Below are positions 24,062-31,281 of a stretch of 32,969 nt of DNA, in pieces. Numbering within the stretch: the stretch's first letter is position 1; each line of letters begins with the position of its first letter. Below the pieces are notes generated by a model. The model searched no databases. It was not told the origin of the DNA and saw only the letters and a list, made by a program, of their open reading frames with translations. Location: NCBI GenBank assembly GCA_009841435.1, contig VXLW01000003.1, positions 1 to 32,969 of the forward strand, written 5' to 3'. Made by a program: the position numbers and the translations under genes. The stretch comes from Dehalococcoidia bacterium (lineage in GTDB: Bacteria; Chloroflexota; Dehalococcoidia; Tepidiformales; Tepidiformaceae).

Positions 24062-25314
24062 AGCTTCAGCCTGATCGGGATGCGCTGGATCACGCTCGGA
24101 ACGTAGGGAGGATCGCCCTCCATCATGCGGATTTCGCCCATCCGCCGCAGCAGCTCCTGCATCGCCACGCGCCCCTCCTGCCGCGCCAGGCCGGCCCCCG
24201 GGCAGTAGTGCACCCCGTGCCCGAATCCCAGGTGCGGGCACGTCTGCTCGCGGCCGAGGTCGAACACCTCGCCGTTGTCGAACTTCTCCGCGTCGTGGTT
24301 CCCCGACCCGTAGATGACCATCAGCTTCTCGCCCCGCTTCACGGGCACGCCGCCGACGGTCGTGTCCTGGAGGGCGATCCGGAACACGCCCGGCACGGGC
24401 GTGTCGTAGCGCAGGACCTCTTCGATGAAGCCACCCGCGAGCGACGGGTCGTCCCGCAGCGCCTGCATCACGTCCGGTTGCCGCAACAGGACGAGCATTG
24501 CGTTCGTCATCAGCTCCGGCGTGTTCGCGTCGCCCCCCGCCGCGTACAGCAGCGTGATCATGCTCACGAGGGACTCCAGCGCCACGGGCTCGCCAGAATC
24601 CACGAAAGTGGCGTTCGCGAGGTCGCTCATGATGTCGCCCCGCGGCTGCTCCCTCCGCTCCGCCATCGCCTTCATGAAGTAGTCCGTGAGGAACTCGTTC
24701 TCGGTGATTTCCTCGCGCTCTTCTTCCTGCCGCTGGTAGGCCCCCGTCGGGTCCGCCGCCGCCTTGGCCATCACGGCGAGCCGGTCCATGAAGTACTGCT
24801 TGAAGTAGTCGTGGTCCTCGGGTGGCAGGCCGATCAGCTCGCCGACGACGAGCCGGGGCAGCATGTGCGAGAACTGCGTGACGAACTCGACCTCGCCTTC
24901 GTCGATGAACGTGTCGATGATCTCGTTCGTGATTTCGCGTACCCGCGGCTCCAGCCCCGCCACGTGGCGCGGCGTGAAGAAGCGGTTGATCAGCCGCTTG
25001 TGGCGCGTGTGGTCCGGCGGGTCGTTCGAGAGGATCTTGTCGCTGAACGGCTGCGAGTCGCGCCACGCCGGCAGGTCCTCGAGTGCCGCCGGCGGGTCCG
25101 TGTACGGCGCGTTCGCCACGAGGATGCTGGAGAACACCTCGGGCTGGGCGTTCACCTCCAGGATGTCCTCGTACCGGCTGAGCAGGAACACGTCGTAGTC
25201 TGGCTCCCGGTAGATGGGCGACTGCTCACGCAGCGCCCGGTAGAACGGGTACGGATTGGCCAGGATCTCCTCGTTCAGCTTGAGGAAACCGTAGTTCTCC
25301 AGCGCCTGGGTCAT
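24040..25314 (-). CDS. Cytochrome P450 downstream of the Rieske oxygenase
   Basis: A 424-residue soluble bacterial P450. The heme loop is LGFGHGVHYCPGAG with Cys371. The ExxR is Glu299-Arg302 (EEVLRY). The I-helix oxygen-activation motif reads AAGGDANT (258-265), so Ala263 stands where most P450s have the conserved Thr. This departs from the AGGETT of the second P450 in the window and may affect proton delivery. NDPPDHTRHKRLINRFFTP (98-116) is the usual C-helix region. The ATG at 25314 is 3 nt after the Rieske stop, so the two are co-transcribed and probably act on one substrate. No ferredoxin or reductase gene is adjacent. Confidence 0.93.
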   Translation of the reverse strand: MTQALENYGFLKLNEEILANPYPFYRALREQSPIYREPDYDVFLLSRYEDILEVNAQPEVFSSILVANAPYTDPPAALEDLPAWRDSQPFSDKILSNDPPDHTRHKRLINRFFTPRHVAGLEPRVREITNEIIDTFIDEGEVEFVTQFSHMLPRLVVGELIGLPPEDHDYFKQYFMDRLAVMAKAAADPTGAYQRQEEEREEITENEFLTDYFMKAMAERREQPRGDIMSDLANATFVDSGEPVALESLVSMITLLYAAGGDANTPELMTNAMLVLLRQPDVMQALRDDPSLAGGFIEEVLRYDTPVPGVFRIALQDTTVGGVPVKRGEKLMVIYGSGNHDAEKFDNGEVFDLGREQTCPHLGFGHGVHYCPGAGLARQEGRVAMQELLRRMGEIRMMEGDPPYVPSVIQRIPIRLKLSFTKLA

Positions 25315-25317
25315 GCC

Positions 25318-27006
25318 CTACTCAACCCCGAGCCACTGGTCGTACAGCTCGTGGAAGTGCCGGATCTTCCCCTCCGAGTAGGCGGAGAAGTAGACGTACG
25401 GATCCTGCTTCGTCTTCAGGCCCTTCTGGATCTTGGGCAGGTTGTAGCAGTCCTGGTTCAGGACGCGTGCCAGCCCGCCCATCTCCGGCGCGAGCGTGAA
25501 GTCCTCGTCTTCCTCCAGCCAGTGCATCTGGGCCGCTGGCGGCATCTCCTCGCCTTCCGGCCACGGCACCAGGTAGAGCACCTCCATGATGCTGCGGTCC
25601 GGGTCGTCCCCGTATGGGCGGAAGCGATACACGATGCGGCTGAAGCAGCCCCACGGGTGGAAGTTCGGGAACAGGTTGTTGAAGTATCCGTCCAGCACCT
25701 CCGCATCGCAGAAGATGTCGGCCTTGTCGCCCATCACCTGGCGCAGGCCCTCGCGGGCCATCTCCGCGCCGCCCCTGCGCATCGCGAAGATCTCCTCGTT
25801 GTTCGGGTAGATGCCTCGTTGTGGGCTCGTGTTGGCGCCGACCGTGATCGCCCGGCACCAGTTCCCGAAGACGTCGTACTGCATGTTCGCGCCGTCGCCG
25901 CCGAAGGCCATCGCCTGCGGGTGCGTCGCCATCACGTGGTAGCCCTCCATGAAGGCCTCCTGCGTGATCTTCCAGTTCGCCGCGATCACCTTCGCCACGT
26001 GCATCTGCTTGTAGCGCTTCTCGTACTCGTACTTCGCGTAGTGCTGCGGGAGCGACCCGATGAAGTCCTCGAACGGCTCGCAGTCCGGGTCCGGGTTGAT
26101 GAACACGAAACCGCCCCACGTGCCCGTCTTCGCCTCGCGCAGGTGGCTGGCGTCCTCGCGAACCTCGGGGAAGTCCCACTCCGAGGGGATCTCGCGCAGC
26201 GAGCCGTCGATCTCCCAGCACCAGCCGTGGAAGGGGCAGCGGAACTCCGTCGCCTTCTTCCCGTCGAACTCACGGATCTGGCGGCCACGATGGAGACAGG
26301 CGTTGTTGTACGCCTTGAACTCGTTCTCCCCCGTCCGCACAACGATGTAGGAGAGGTGGGCGATGTCGTAGACGATGTAGTCCCCCACCTCGGGAATGTC
26401 GTCGACGTGGGCGGCGTACTGCCACACCTTCTTCCACAGCTTCTCGACCTCGAGGTCGTGCCACGCCTGGCTCGTGAAGCGCTCCGTGGGCACGCGCGTG
26501 ACGCCGCCGGGCATGGGCGAGTCCTCCCACAGCTCCGGCGGGATGCGCTCGGGGTAGGTATCGCCCGCCAGCACCTCGTGGAACGAGATGCCCTTCGAGC
26601 GCGGACCCTTCTCGGTCTCCCGTCCCGGGTCGCCCACGTACTTCGCGACCGTCGTCTGGCCCTGCGCCATGATCATGTTGCGAACCCCGTAGCGGGGGTC
26701 GCGCACCGAGCCCGTGTAGGCGTCCTCGGCCAGGTCGCCGGCGCTCAGCTCCTGCTGTTGCGCTTCTTCCTGCGCCGCCTTCTCGCGCGCTGCATCGAGC
26801 TGCGCGGCCATCTCATCCACGCCCGGCGGCAGGTCCGGCCCGCCCACGTACTGGAGCAGGTGTGGGTCGGCGCGCGTGATGTCGCCTTCTTCCCAGCGCC
26901 CCTCCCAGTCGAAGATGCCGTAGCTTTCGCCCTTGTGGACGCGCACGCGCCCATCGCCAAGGTCGTCATAAGTCGCGCCACTGATGGCATGCACTTCACT
27001 TCGCAT
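25318..27006 (-). CDS. Rieske non-heme iron oxygenase, alpha-subunit type, with long N-terminal extension
   Basis: A 562-residue ring-hydroxylating-type oxygenase. The Rieske [2Fe-2S] ligands are CLH (Cys237, His239) and CPFH (Cys257, His260). The mononuclear iron ligands are probably His357 and His362 in EAFMEGYHVMATHPQ and Asp519 in NQDCYNLPKIQ. Ordinary members are about 380-460 residues; here the Rieske part begins near residue 170. The preceding part includes an FDWEGRWEEG region, a charged helix (EMAAQLDAAREKAAQEEAQQ, about 65-84) and NMIMAQGQ. Its role is unknown. I chose ATG 27006 because it follows GTGGGGG and a TAGAAT box; an upstream ATG at 27093 would put coding sequence over the promoter and dyad. 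It is the first gene of an operon with the P450. Confidence 0.9.
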   Translation of the reverse strand: MRSEVHAISGATYDDLGDGRVRVHKGESYGIFDWEGRWEEGDITRADPHLLQYVGGPDLPPGVDEMAAQLDAAREKAAQEEAQQQELSAGDLAEDAYTGSVRDPRYGVRNMIMAQGQTTVAKYVGDPGRETEKGPRSKGISFHEVLAGDTYPERIPPELWEDSPMPGGVTRVPTERFTSQAWHDLEVEKLWKKVWQYAAHVDDIPEVGDYIVYDIAHLSYIVVRTGENEFKAYNNACLHRGRQIREFDGKKATEFRCPFHGWCWEIDGSLREIPSEWDFPEVREDASHLREAKTGTWGGFVFINPDPDCEPFEDFIGSLPQHYAKYEYEKRYKQMHVAKVIAANWKITQEAFMEGYHVMATHPQAMAFGGDGANMQYDVFGNWCRAITVGANTSPQRGIYPNNEEIFAMRRGGAEMAREGLRQVMGDKADIFCDAEVLDGYFNNLFPNFHPWGCFSRIVYRFRPYGDDPDRSIMEVLYLVPWPEGEEMPPAAQMHWLEEDEDFTLAPEMGGLARVLNQDCYNLPKIQKGLKTKQDPYVYFSAYSEGKIRHFHELYDQWLGVE

Positions 27007-27047
27007 GGTCGAACCCCCACCGGCCGCCGAGGCCGTTCGTGCCGACG

Positions 27048-27053
27048 ATTCTA
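27048..27053 (-). promoter_or_regulatory. -10 box of the Rieske-P450 operon
   Basis: TAGAAT on the minus strand (27053-27048) would start transcription near 27041, about 35 nt before the ATG at 27006. No consensus -35 is seen. The dyad at 27073-27100 lies just upstream, in the position of an activator or operator site. Confidence 0.45.
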
Positions 27054-27072
27054 CGCTGGTGCGATTGGGAGG

Positions 27073-27100
27073 GTAGTAGCTTGCGCATGGCAAGTACTAC
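27073..27100. promoter_or_regulatory. Dyad between divergent operons (operator candidate)
   Basis: GTAGTAGCTTGC (27073-27084) and GCAAGTACTAC (27090-27100) are inverted repeats, perfect apart from one extra G in the left arm, with a 5-nt centre. It lies between the minus-strand Rieske-P450 operon and the plus-strand operon with the second P450. A single regulator bound here could control both. Confidence 0.5.
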
Positions 27101-27136
27101 GGCGACTATTCCCTGTCAGGAGGGACAACACAGTAG

Positions 27137-27382
27137 GTGAAGACCACCTGGTACTTCGACAACATCGTGCTTCCCGGTCGGCCTGAAGTGGACGCTGAAG
27201 CCTGCCTCTCGGTGCTCGCTGCACCCATGGCGACCGAGGCTCAGCCCAACGGCCGGATGCGTTTCTGGGGAGAAGTGCCCTTTGGGGACTCCACGCGCGT
27301 GCTTCGCGTAGTTACACTGGAAGACGGCGAAACCGTCCATAATGCGTTCTTCGATCGCAGTTTTCGGAGGGAGGCGCAGTGA
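27137..27382 (+). CDS. Small hypothetical protein paired with a DUF2283 gene
   Basis: An 81-residue protein starting with GTG at 27137 (VKTTWYFDNIVLPGRP). The end RVVTLEDGETVHNAFFDRSF is distinctive. I recall similar small proteins, with a RFWG...LRVVTLEDGxTVHNAFFDR core, encoded directly before DUF2283 genes and sometimes compared with DUF4258/RelE-like toxins. This was not checked. A GGAGGG site at about 27119-27124 lies 12 nt upstream, a little far. Its stop overlaps the next start (GTGA), so the pair is translationally coupled. A toxin-antitoxin-like role is possible but not shown. Confidence 0.65.
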   Translation: MKTTWYFDNIVLPGRPEVDAEACLSVLAAPMATEAQPNGRMRFWGEVPFGDSTRVLRVVTLEDGETVHNAFFDRSFRREAQ

Positions 27383-27597
27383 AGCTCCGCTACGACCGCG
27401 AGACCGACATGCTCCACATCTCGTTCGGACAGCGAGTCGAGGTGGAGGGTTTCGACCTGTGCGACGGGGTGGTCGTTCACCTGGACGCGGAGGAGAACGT
27501 CGCAGGTATCGAAATCGAGAACGCTTCAGAGCAGGTTGACTTGGAGAGACTGCAGGCGGTTGTGGAGCGTCAGGGGCAACTGACAACCCTGACATGA
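27379..27597 (+). CDS. DUF2283 family protein
   Basis: A 72-residue protein with the DUF2283 pattern: MKLRYDRETDMLHISF (1-16), then VVVHLDAEENVAGIEIENAS (31-50). The start is GTG 27379, overlapping the previous stop by 4 nt, and its own stop overlaps the ATG of the P450 at 27594 (ATGA). The three genes are thus one translationally coupled operon. DUF2283 proteins are small and often found next to small putative toxins; the biochemical role is not established. Confidence 0.8.
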   Translation: MKLRYDRETDMLHISFGQRVEVEGFDLCDGVVVHLDAEENVAGIEIENASEQVDLERLQAVVERQGQLTTLT

Positions 27598-28859
27598 CTG
27601 CCGACACCTTCGACCCCGCCCTCCTTGAGGGCGAAGAGTTCCACCTGAACCCCTACCCTGCGCTCAAGCGCCTGCGCGACGAGCATCCCGTCTGGCAGCA
27701 CCCCCGCGAAAAGATGTGGTTCGTCACGCGGTACGAAGACGTTGTGGCTGGCTTCCTCGACCACGACGTGCTTTCCAGCACCATCTTCGAGTCCTCCCAC
27801 AGCGCCGTCTTCGGGCCCTCCCTCACCGCCATGGATGGCGACGAGCACTCCCAGAAGCGCGCCATCATTGCCCCCGAGTTCGTCGGCCGGAAGCTCGAGG
27901 CCTTCCTCCCTGTCATTGAGGACAACGTCCGCCGGCTCATTGTGGGCTTCACCGAGAAGGCTGCCCGCGAGCTTGTCGAGGGCTTTATCGATCGCCGCGA
28001 GACCGACCTCGTCGATACCTTCAGCACGCGCCTCCCCGTCAACGTCATCGTCGACATGCTCGCCCTCCCCCAGTCCGACCACGACCGCTTCCACTACTGG
28101 TACCCCACCTTCCTCGCCGGCCTCGCTCCCGACCCCGTTCTCCGCAAGAAGGGCATCGAGGCCAACGCCGAGTTCCACGACTACCTCGAGCCGTTCGTCC
28201 AGGAGCGCCTGCGCAACCCCGGCGACGACCTCATCTCCAGGCTCTGCGAGGCCGAGGTCGACGGCGAGAAGCTGACCGTCCACGACATCAAGTCGTTCGT
28301 GAGCCTCCTCCTCACCGCGGGGGGCGAGACCACCGACCGCGCCATCGCCAACCTCTGGTGGCTCCTCCTCAACCACCCCGAGCAGTTCGAGGCGGTGCGC
28401 CAGGACCACTCCCTGATCGATCAGGCCTTCACGGAGACGATGCGCTGCGAAGCCCCCGTCGGCGGCGAGGTCCGCCTCGTCATGCAGGACTGGGAGATGC
28501 GTGGCGTGACCGTTCCCGCCGGGTCGGTCGTGAACCTCTCGATCCACGGCGCCAACCACGACGAGCGCGTCTTCAGCGACCCGGCCACCTTCGACATCTT
28601 CCGCGACGACCTCTACATCGGTCGCGAGATGCGCGTCGGCTACCGCGAGGGAGGCAGGGCCAGCCACATCGGCTTCGGCCTCGGCAAGCACTTCTGCGTC
28701 GGCTACCAGCTCGCCCGCACGGAGGCCGTCGTGGGAACCCGCATGATCCTCGAAGCGATCTCCGACGTGCGCATCAAGCCCGGCCGCAACCCCGTCATGG
28801 GCGGGAACGCCGGCATGCGCTCCGTTACCTCCCTCGATATCGAGTTCAATCCCGCCTGA
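27594..28859 (+). CDS. Cytochrome P450 of the plus-strand operon
   Basis: A 421-residue soluble P450. The heme loop is IGFGLGKHFCVGYQLAR with Cys368. The ExxR is Glu281-Arg284 (TETMRCEAP). The I-helix motif LLLTAGGETTDRA (238-250) has the normal acid-Thr pair. Upstream DGDEHSQKRAIIAPEF (81-96) is the C-helix signature. Length is normal, and there is no membrane anchor. The ATG overlaps the DUF2283 stop. It is divergent from the Rieske-P450 operon across a shared dyad and is followed by an aldo/keto reductase with its own promoter. A shared oxidative pathway for a lipophilic compound is a reasonable inference; the substrate is unknown. Confidence 0.93.
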   Translation: MTADTFDPALLEGEEFHLNPYPALKRLRDEHPVWQHPREKMWFVTRYEDVVAGFLDHDVLSSTIFESSHSAVFGPSLTAMDGDEHSQKRAIIAPEFVGRKLEAFLPVIEDNVRRLIVGFTEKAARELVEGFIDRRETDLVDTFSTRLPVNVIVDMLALPQSDHDRFHYWYPTFLAGLAPDPVLRKKGIEANAEFHDYLEPFVQERLRNPGDDLISRLCEAEVDGEKLTVHDIKSFVSLLLTAGGETTDRAIANLWWLLLNHPEQFEAVRQDHSLIDQAFTETMRCEAPVGGEVRLVMQDWEMRGVTVPAGSVVNLSIHGANHDERVFSDPATFDIFRDDLYIGREMRVGYREGGRASHIGFGLGKHFCVGYQLARTEAVVGTRMILEAISDVRIKPGRNPVMGGNAGMRSVTSLDIEFNPA

Positions 28860-28890
28860 GCCCACGGGCGCGCCCCGCGCCCCGTTGCCC

Positions 28891-28896
28891 TACACT
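28891..28896 (+). promoter_or_regulatory. -10 box of the aldo/keto reductase gene
   Basis: TACACT (28891-28896) would start transcription near 28903. The leader then contains CAGGAGG (from about 28918) before the ATG at 28935. No good -35 is seen. A leadered gene like this contrasts with the leaderless ones in the window. Confidence 0.4.
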
Positions 28897-28934
28897 GCCC
28901 CACGCGAACGAAACCCTCAGGAGGCGCACCCCTT

Positions 28935-29894
28935 ATGGAATACCGCAATATCGGCAACTCGGACCTGCAGGTCTCCGTCGTCGGCCTCGGCTGCAACAAC
29001 TTCGGCATGCGCATCGGCCAGGACGGCGCCAACGCCGTCGTTGACAAGGCGATCGAGCTCGGCGTCAACTTCTTCGACACCGCCGAGATGTACGCCGGCG
29101 AGCACGGCCCCTCCGAGGAGATCCTGGGCAATGCCCTCGGCGTCCGCCGCGGCGACGTCATCATCGCAACCAAGTTCGGCATGCCCACGGCGATGACCCC
29201 GACCGGCATCCAGTCGCCCGGTAGCGGCACCCGCGAGTACATCACGAACGCCCTCAACAACAGCCTGCAGCGGCTCGGCACCGACTACATCGACCTCTAC
29301 ATGGTCCACTTCCCCGACCCCGACACCCCTGCCGCCGAGACCGCGGGAGTGCTCAACGACCTCGTGAAGGAAGGGAAGATCCGCAACGCCGGCATCTCCA
29401 ACGTCAACGGCGAGCAGATCCGCGAGGCGAAGCAGGTCACCGAGTCGAACGGCTTCGCCCCCTACATCTCCGTTGAGAACGAGTGGAGCCTCGTTGACCG
29501 CAACATCGAGGCTGATGCCGCCCCCGCCGCCGTCGAGTGCGGCTACGGCATCTTCCCCTACTTCCCCCTCGCCGGCGGCTTCCTCACCGGCAAGTACAAG
29601 CAGGGAGAGGAGATGCCCGCCGGCGGCCGCCTCACCGAAGGCGCTCTCGCGGGCCTTGCGGGCAAGTACATCAACGACAAGAACTGGGGCATCCTCCATG
29701 CCGCCGAGGCGTACGCCGCCGACCAGGGCCACTCCGTGCTCGACCTGGCGATCGCCTGGCTGCTCGCGCAGGACGGCGTCCCCAGTGTCATCTCCGGCGC
29801 GACCCGCCCCGACCAGCTCGAGTCGAACGTCGCCGCCGGCGGCTGGAGCCTCAGCAGCGACGACGTGGCCGCCATCAACGCCCTCGCGAGCTAG
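28935..29894 (+). CDS. Aldo/keto reductase
   Basis: A 319-residue NADPH-dependent (beta/alpha)8-barrel oxidoreductase. The catalytic tetrad is Asp48 and Tyr53 (FFDTAEMY), Lys80 (ATKFG) and His125 (YMVHFPD). GNSDLQVSVVGLGCNNFG (7-24) is the usual opening, and VISGATRPDQLESN near the C-terminus belongs to the cofactor-binding region. The length is standard for the AKR11/12-like bacterial group. The ATG has a strong CAGGAGG site. It is followed 3 nt after its stop by the frameshifted VOC gene, so the two are probably one transcript. The substrate is not known. Confidence 0.94.
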   Translation: MEYRNIGNSDLQVSVVGLGCNNFGMRIGQDGANAVVDKAIELGVNFFDTAEMYAGEHGPSEEILGNALGVRRGDVIIATKFGMPTAMTPTGIQSPGSGTREYITNALNNSLQRLGTDYIDLYMVHFPDPDTPAAETAGVLNDLVKEGKIRNAGISNVNGEQIREAKQVTESNGFAPYISVENEWSLVDRNIEADAAPAAVECGYGIFPYFPLAGGFLTGKYKQGEEMPAGGRLTEGALAGLAGKYINDKNWGILHAAEAYAADQGHSVLDLAIAWLLAQDGVPSVISGATRPDQLESNVAAGGWSLSSDDVAAINALAS

Positions 29895-29897
29895 CTG

Positions 29898-30282
29898 TTG
29901 GCGATCCTGCCAGCGCTCTCGCTCAACCTCGGGAGCCCGGAGCCCGGAGCCCGAGCGGTTGATCGCGTTCTACCGCGACACCCTCGGGCTCACCCCCGCC
30001 CCCGAGATGAGCCCCGGCGCCTTCTCCCTCGGCAGCGGCTTCCTCATCATCAGCGCCCACAGCGGGGTCACCGGCCCCGCCACCGACCCCGTGCGCTACC
30101 TCATCAACTTCGTCGTCACCGACCTCGACGCAGAACAGTCGCGCCTTGAGACGGCCGGCGTCGAGTTCGTGCGGAGCAAGGGCGAGGAACCCTGGGGTGG
30201 CCGCATCTCCACCTTCCTCGACCCGGACGGCAACTACTGCCAGCTCATCGAGACCCCCGAGACGCGGGCCCTCGGCAGCTAG
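29898..30282 (+). pseudogene. VOC/glyoxalase-family gene with a frameshift in a 7-bp tandem repeat
   Basis: A vicinal-oxygen-chelate domain gene split over two frames. The first frame starts at TTG 29898 (LAILPALSLNLGSPEP) and the second carries the rest: ERLIAFYRDTLGLTP, FSLGSGFLIIS, RYLINFVVTDLDAEQSRLE and STFLDPDGNYCQLIE. The break lies in three tandem copies of GAGCCCG (29933-29953). Removing one 7-nt copy joins the frames exactly as LNLGSPEPERLIAFYRDTLGL, the normal family start, giving about 125 residues. So the gene is either phase-variable, recently inactivated, or affected by a sequencing or assembly error. Without the shift, only an N-truncated product from TTG 29959 would form. It follows the aldo/keto reductase closely and converges with the propeller gene. 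Confidence 0.75.
29933..29953 (+). repeat. Three tandem copies of a 7-bp unit (GAGCCCG)
   Basis: Exact copies at 29933-29939, 29940-29946 and 29947-29953. Since 7 is not a multiple of 3, each gain or loss changes the reading frame. Two copies would restore the VOC gene. Confidence 0.9.
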
Positions 30283-30294
30283 CTCGGGGGCCGG

Positions 30295-31245
30295 TCAGGG
30301 AACATCGAGCTCGGCGATCGCGATCCCGTGCTCGCCCTCCACGGCGTACAGCAGCCAGACCCGGCCGTCTTCCTCGAACACCGCCGGGTCGCGTAGCTGG
30401 TTGACCGGCTCCGGGGCGTAGCCCCGCACACTCGGGGCGAGCAGGAGCGCGGCTCCCTCCCAGTCGCGCTCCGGTCGCAGCACCTCCTCGGCGGGCCCCG
30501 CTTCCCACTCCCGCCAGTCCCCCTGGAGCGACACCGGCGACACGAGGATGCGTTCGGGCGCGTCACCCACATTGCTCCAGAAGACCCAGAGCGTGTCGCC
30601 GCGCCGGAGCAGGGCGCAGTGCCGCATCGTGTCGGGGAAGAGCTGCGGGCCGCGTTCGAACCCGCCCCGCCCGTCGTCCGAGCGGTAGACAATGCCCGGC
30701 ATCGACATGCCGTACCAGCCAGGTTCCGCAACGTCGTCGAGCCGGATCATGCGCAGGTAGCTGGTCGACAGGACCTCCTCCCGCGCCTCGAAGTGAATCC
30801 CGTCACCGGACAGGGCGAGCCGCGAGACCTGGCGGCCATCCCGCAACTGCCCGTGGAAGAAGAGCCGGATCCTTCGCGACTCGTCGTCGACGTGCACGTC
30901 CGGCGAGGCCACGTGGGGATAGACATCTCCTCGCTCGATGGCGTCCGCCAGTTCCGGTGCGAATTCGTCGAGCGCCGTCGGAAAGAACGACTCCCCCAGT
31001 TGGAGCGTCCCTGGCTCATAGGTCGTCCACGGACCGGCAAGGTCATCTGCATAGGCCAGGCGGATGTAGCGGCCCTTGTGGTGGGCGCAATACAGGTAGT
31101 ACCGCCCCAGCCGGCCAGCCTCCGTCTCCGAGAGCCACTCCGGCGCGCGAATGAGCGAGGGCCCGTTGACGTTGTCGCCCATGTGGGCGTCCATGTCGGG
31201 CCGGATGATGGGCGCGTCAACGAGTCGGGTGGCGCGTATCGACAT
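30295..31245 (-). CDS. Five-bladed beta-propeller glycoside-hydrolase-like protein
   Basis: A 316-residue protein with the blade pattern of GH43/GH32/GH130-type five-bladed propellers: NVNGPSLIRAPEW, RYYLYCAHHKGRYIRLAYADDLAGPW, then ASPDVHVDDESRRIRLFFHG, TLWVFWSNVGDAPERI and LRDPAVFEEDGRVWLLYAVEGE. Repeated RYYLYCAHH- and RLFFHG-like strands with Asp/Glu near their starts are compatible with an active glycosidase or phosphorylase, but I cannot assign catalytic residues. There is no signal peptide. It starts 36 nt after the Pro/Thr-repeat gene on the same strand and ends 12 nt from the convergent VOC gene. Confidence 0.75.
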   Translation of the reverse strand: MSIRATRLVDAPIIRPDMDAHMGDNVNGPSLIRAPEWLSETEAGRLGRYYLYCAHHKGRYIRLAYADDLAGPWTTYEPGTLQLGESFFPTALDEFAPELADAIERGDVYPHVASPDVHVDDESRRIRLFFHGQLRDGRQVSRLALSGDGIHFEAREEVLSTSYLRMIRLDDVAEPGWYGMSMPGIVYRSDDGRGGFERGPQLFPDTMRHCALLRRGDTLWVFWSNVGDAPERILVSPVSLQGDWREWEAGPAEEVLRPERDWEGAALLLAPSVRGYAPEPVNQLRDPAVFEEDGRVWLLYAVEGEHGIAIAELDVP

Positions 31246-31281
31246 CGGCAGAGGCCAGCCTGCTTTCCGGCGAGCACCGGG

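Noticed and set aside
27087-27140. 17-codon plus-strand ORF (MASTTATIPCQ...) ending on the start of the gene at 27137
   Set aside because: It begins inside the dyad, has no ribosome-binding site of its own and no regulatory codon run; kept only as a weak leader-peptide possibility.
24208-27186. 992-codon plus-strand open frame over the Rieske and P450 genes
   Set aside because: Antisense shadow; the minus-strand frames carry complete heme and Rieske motifs.
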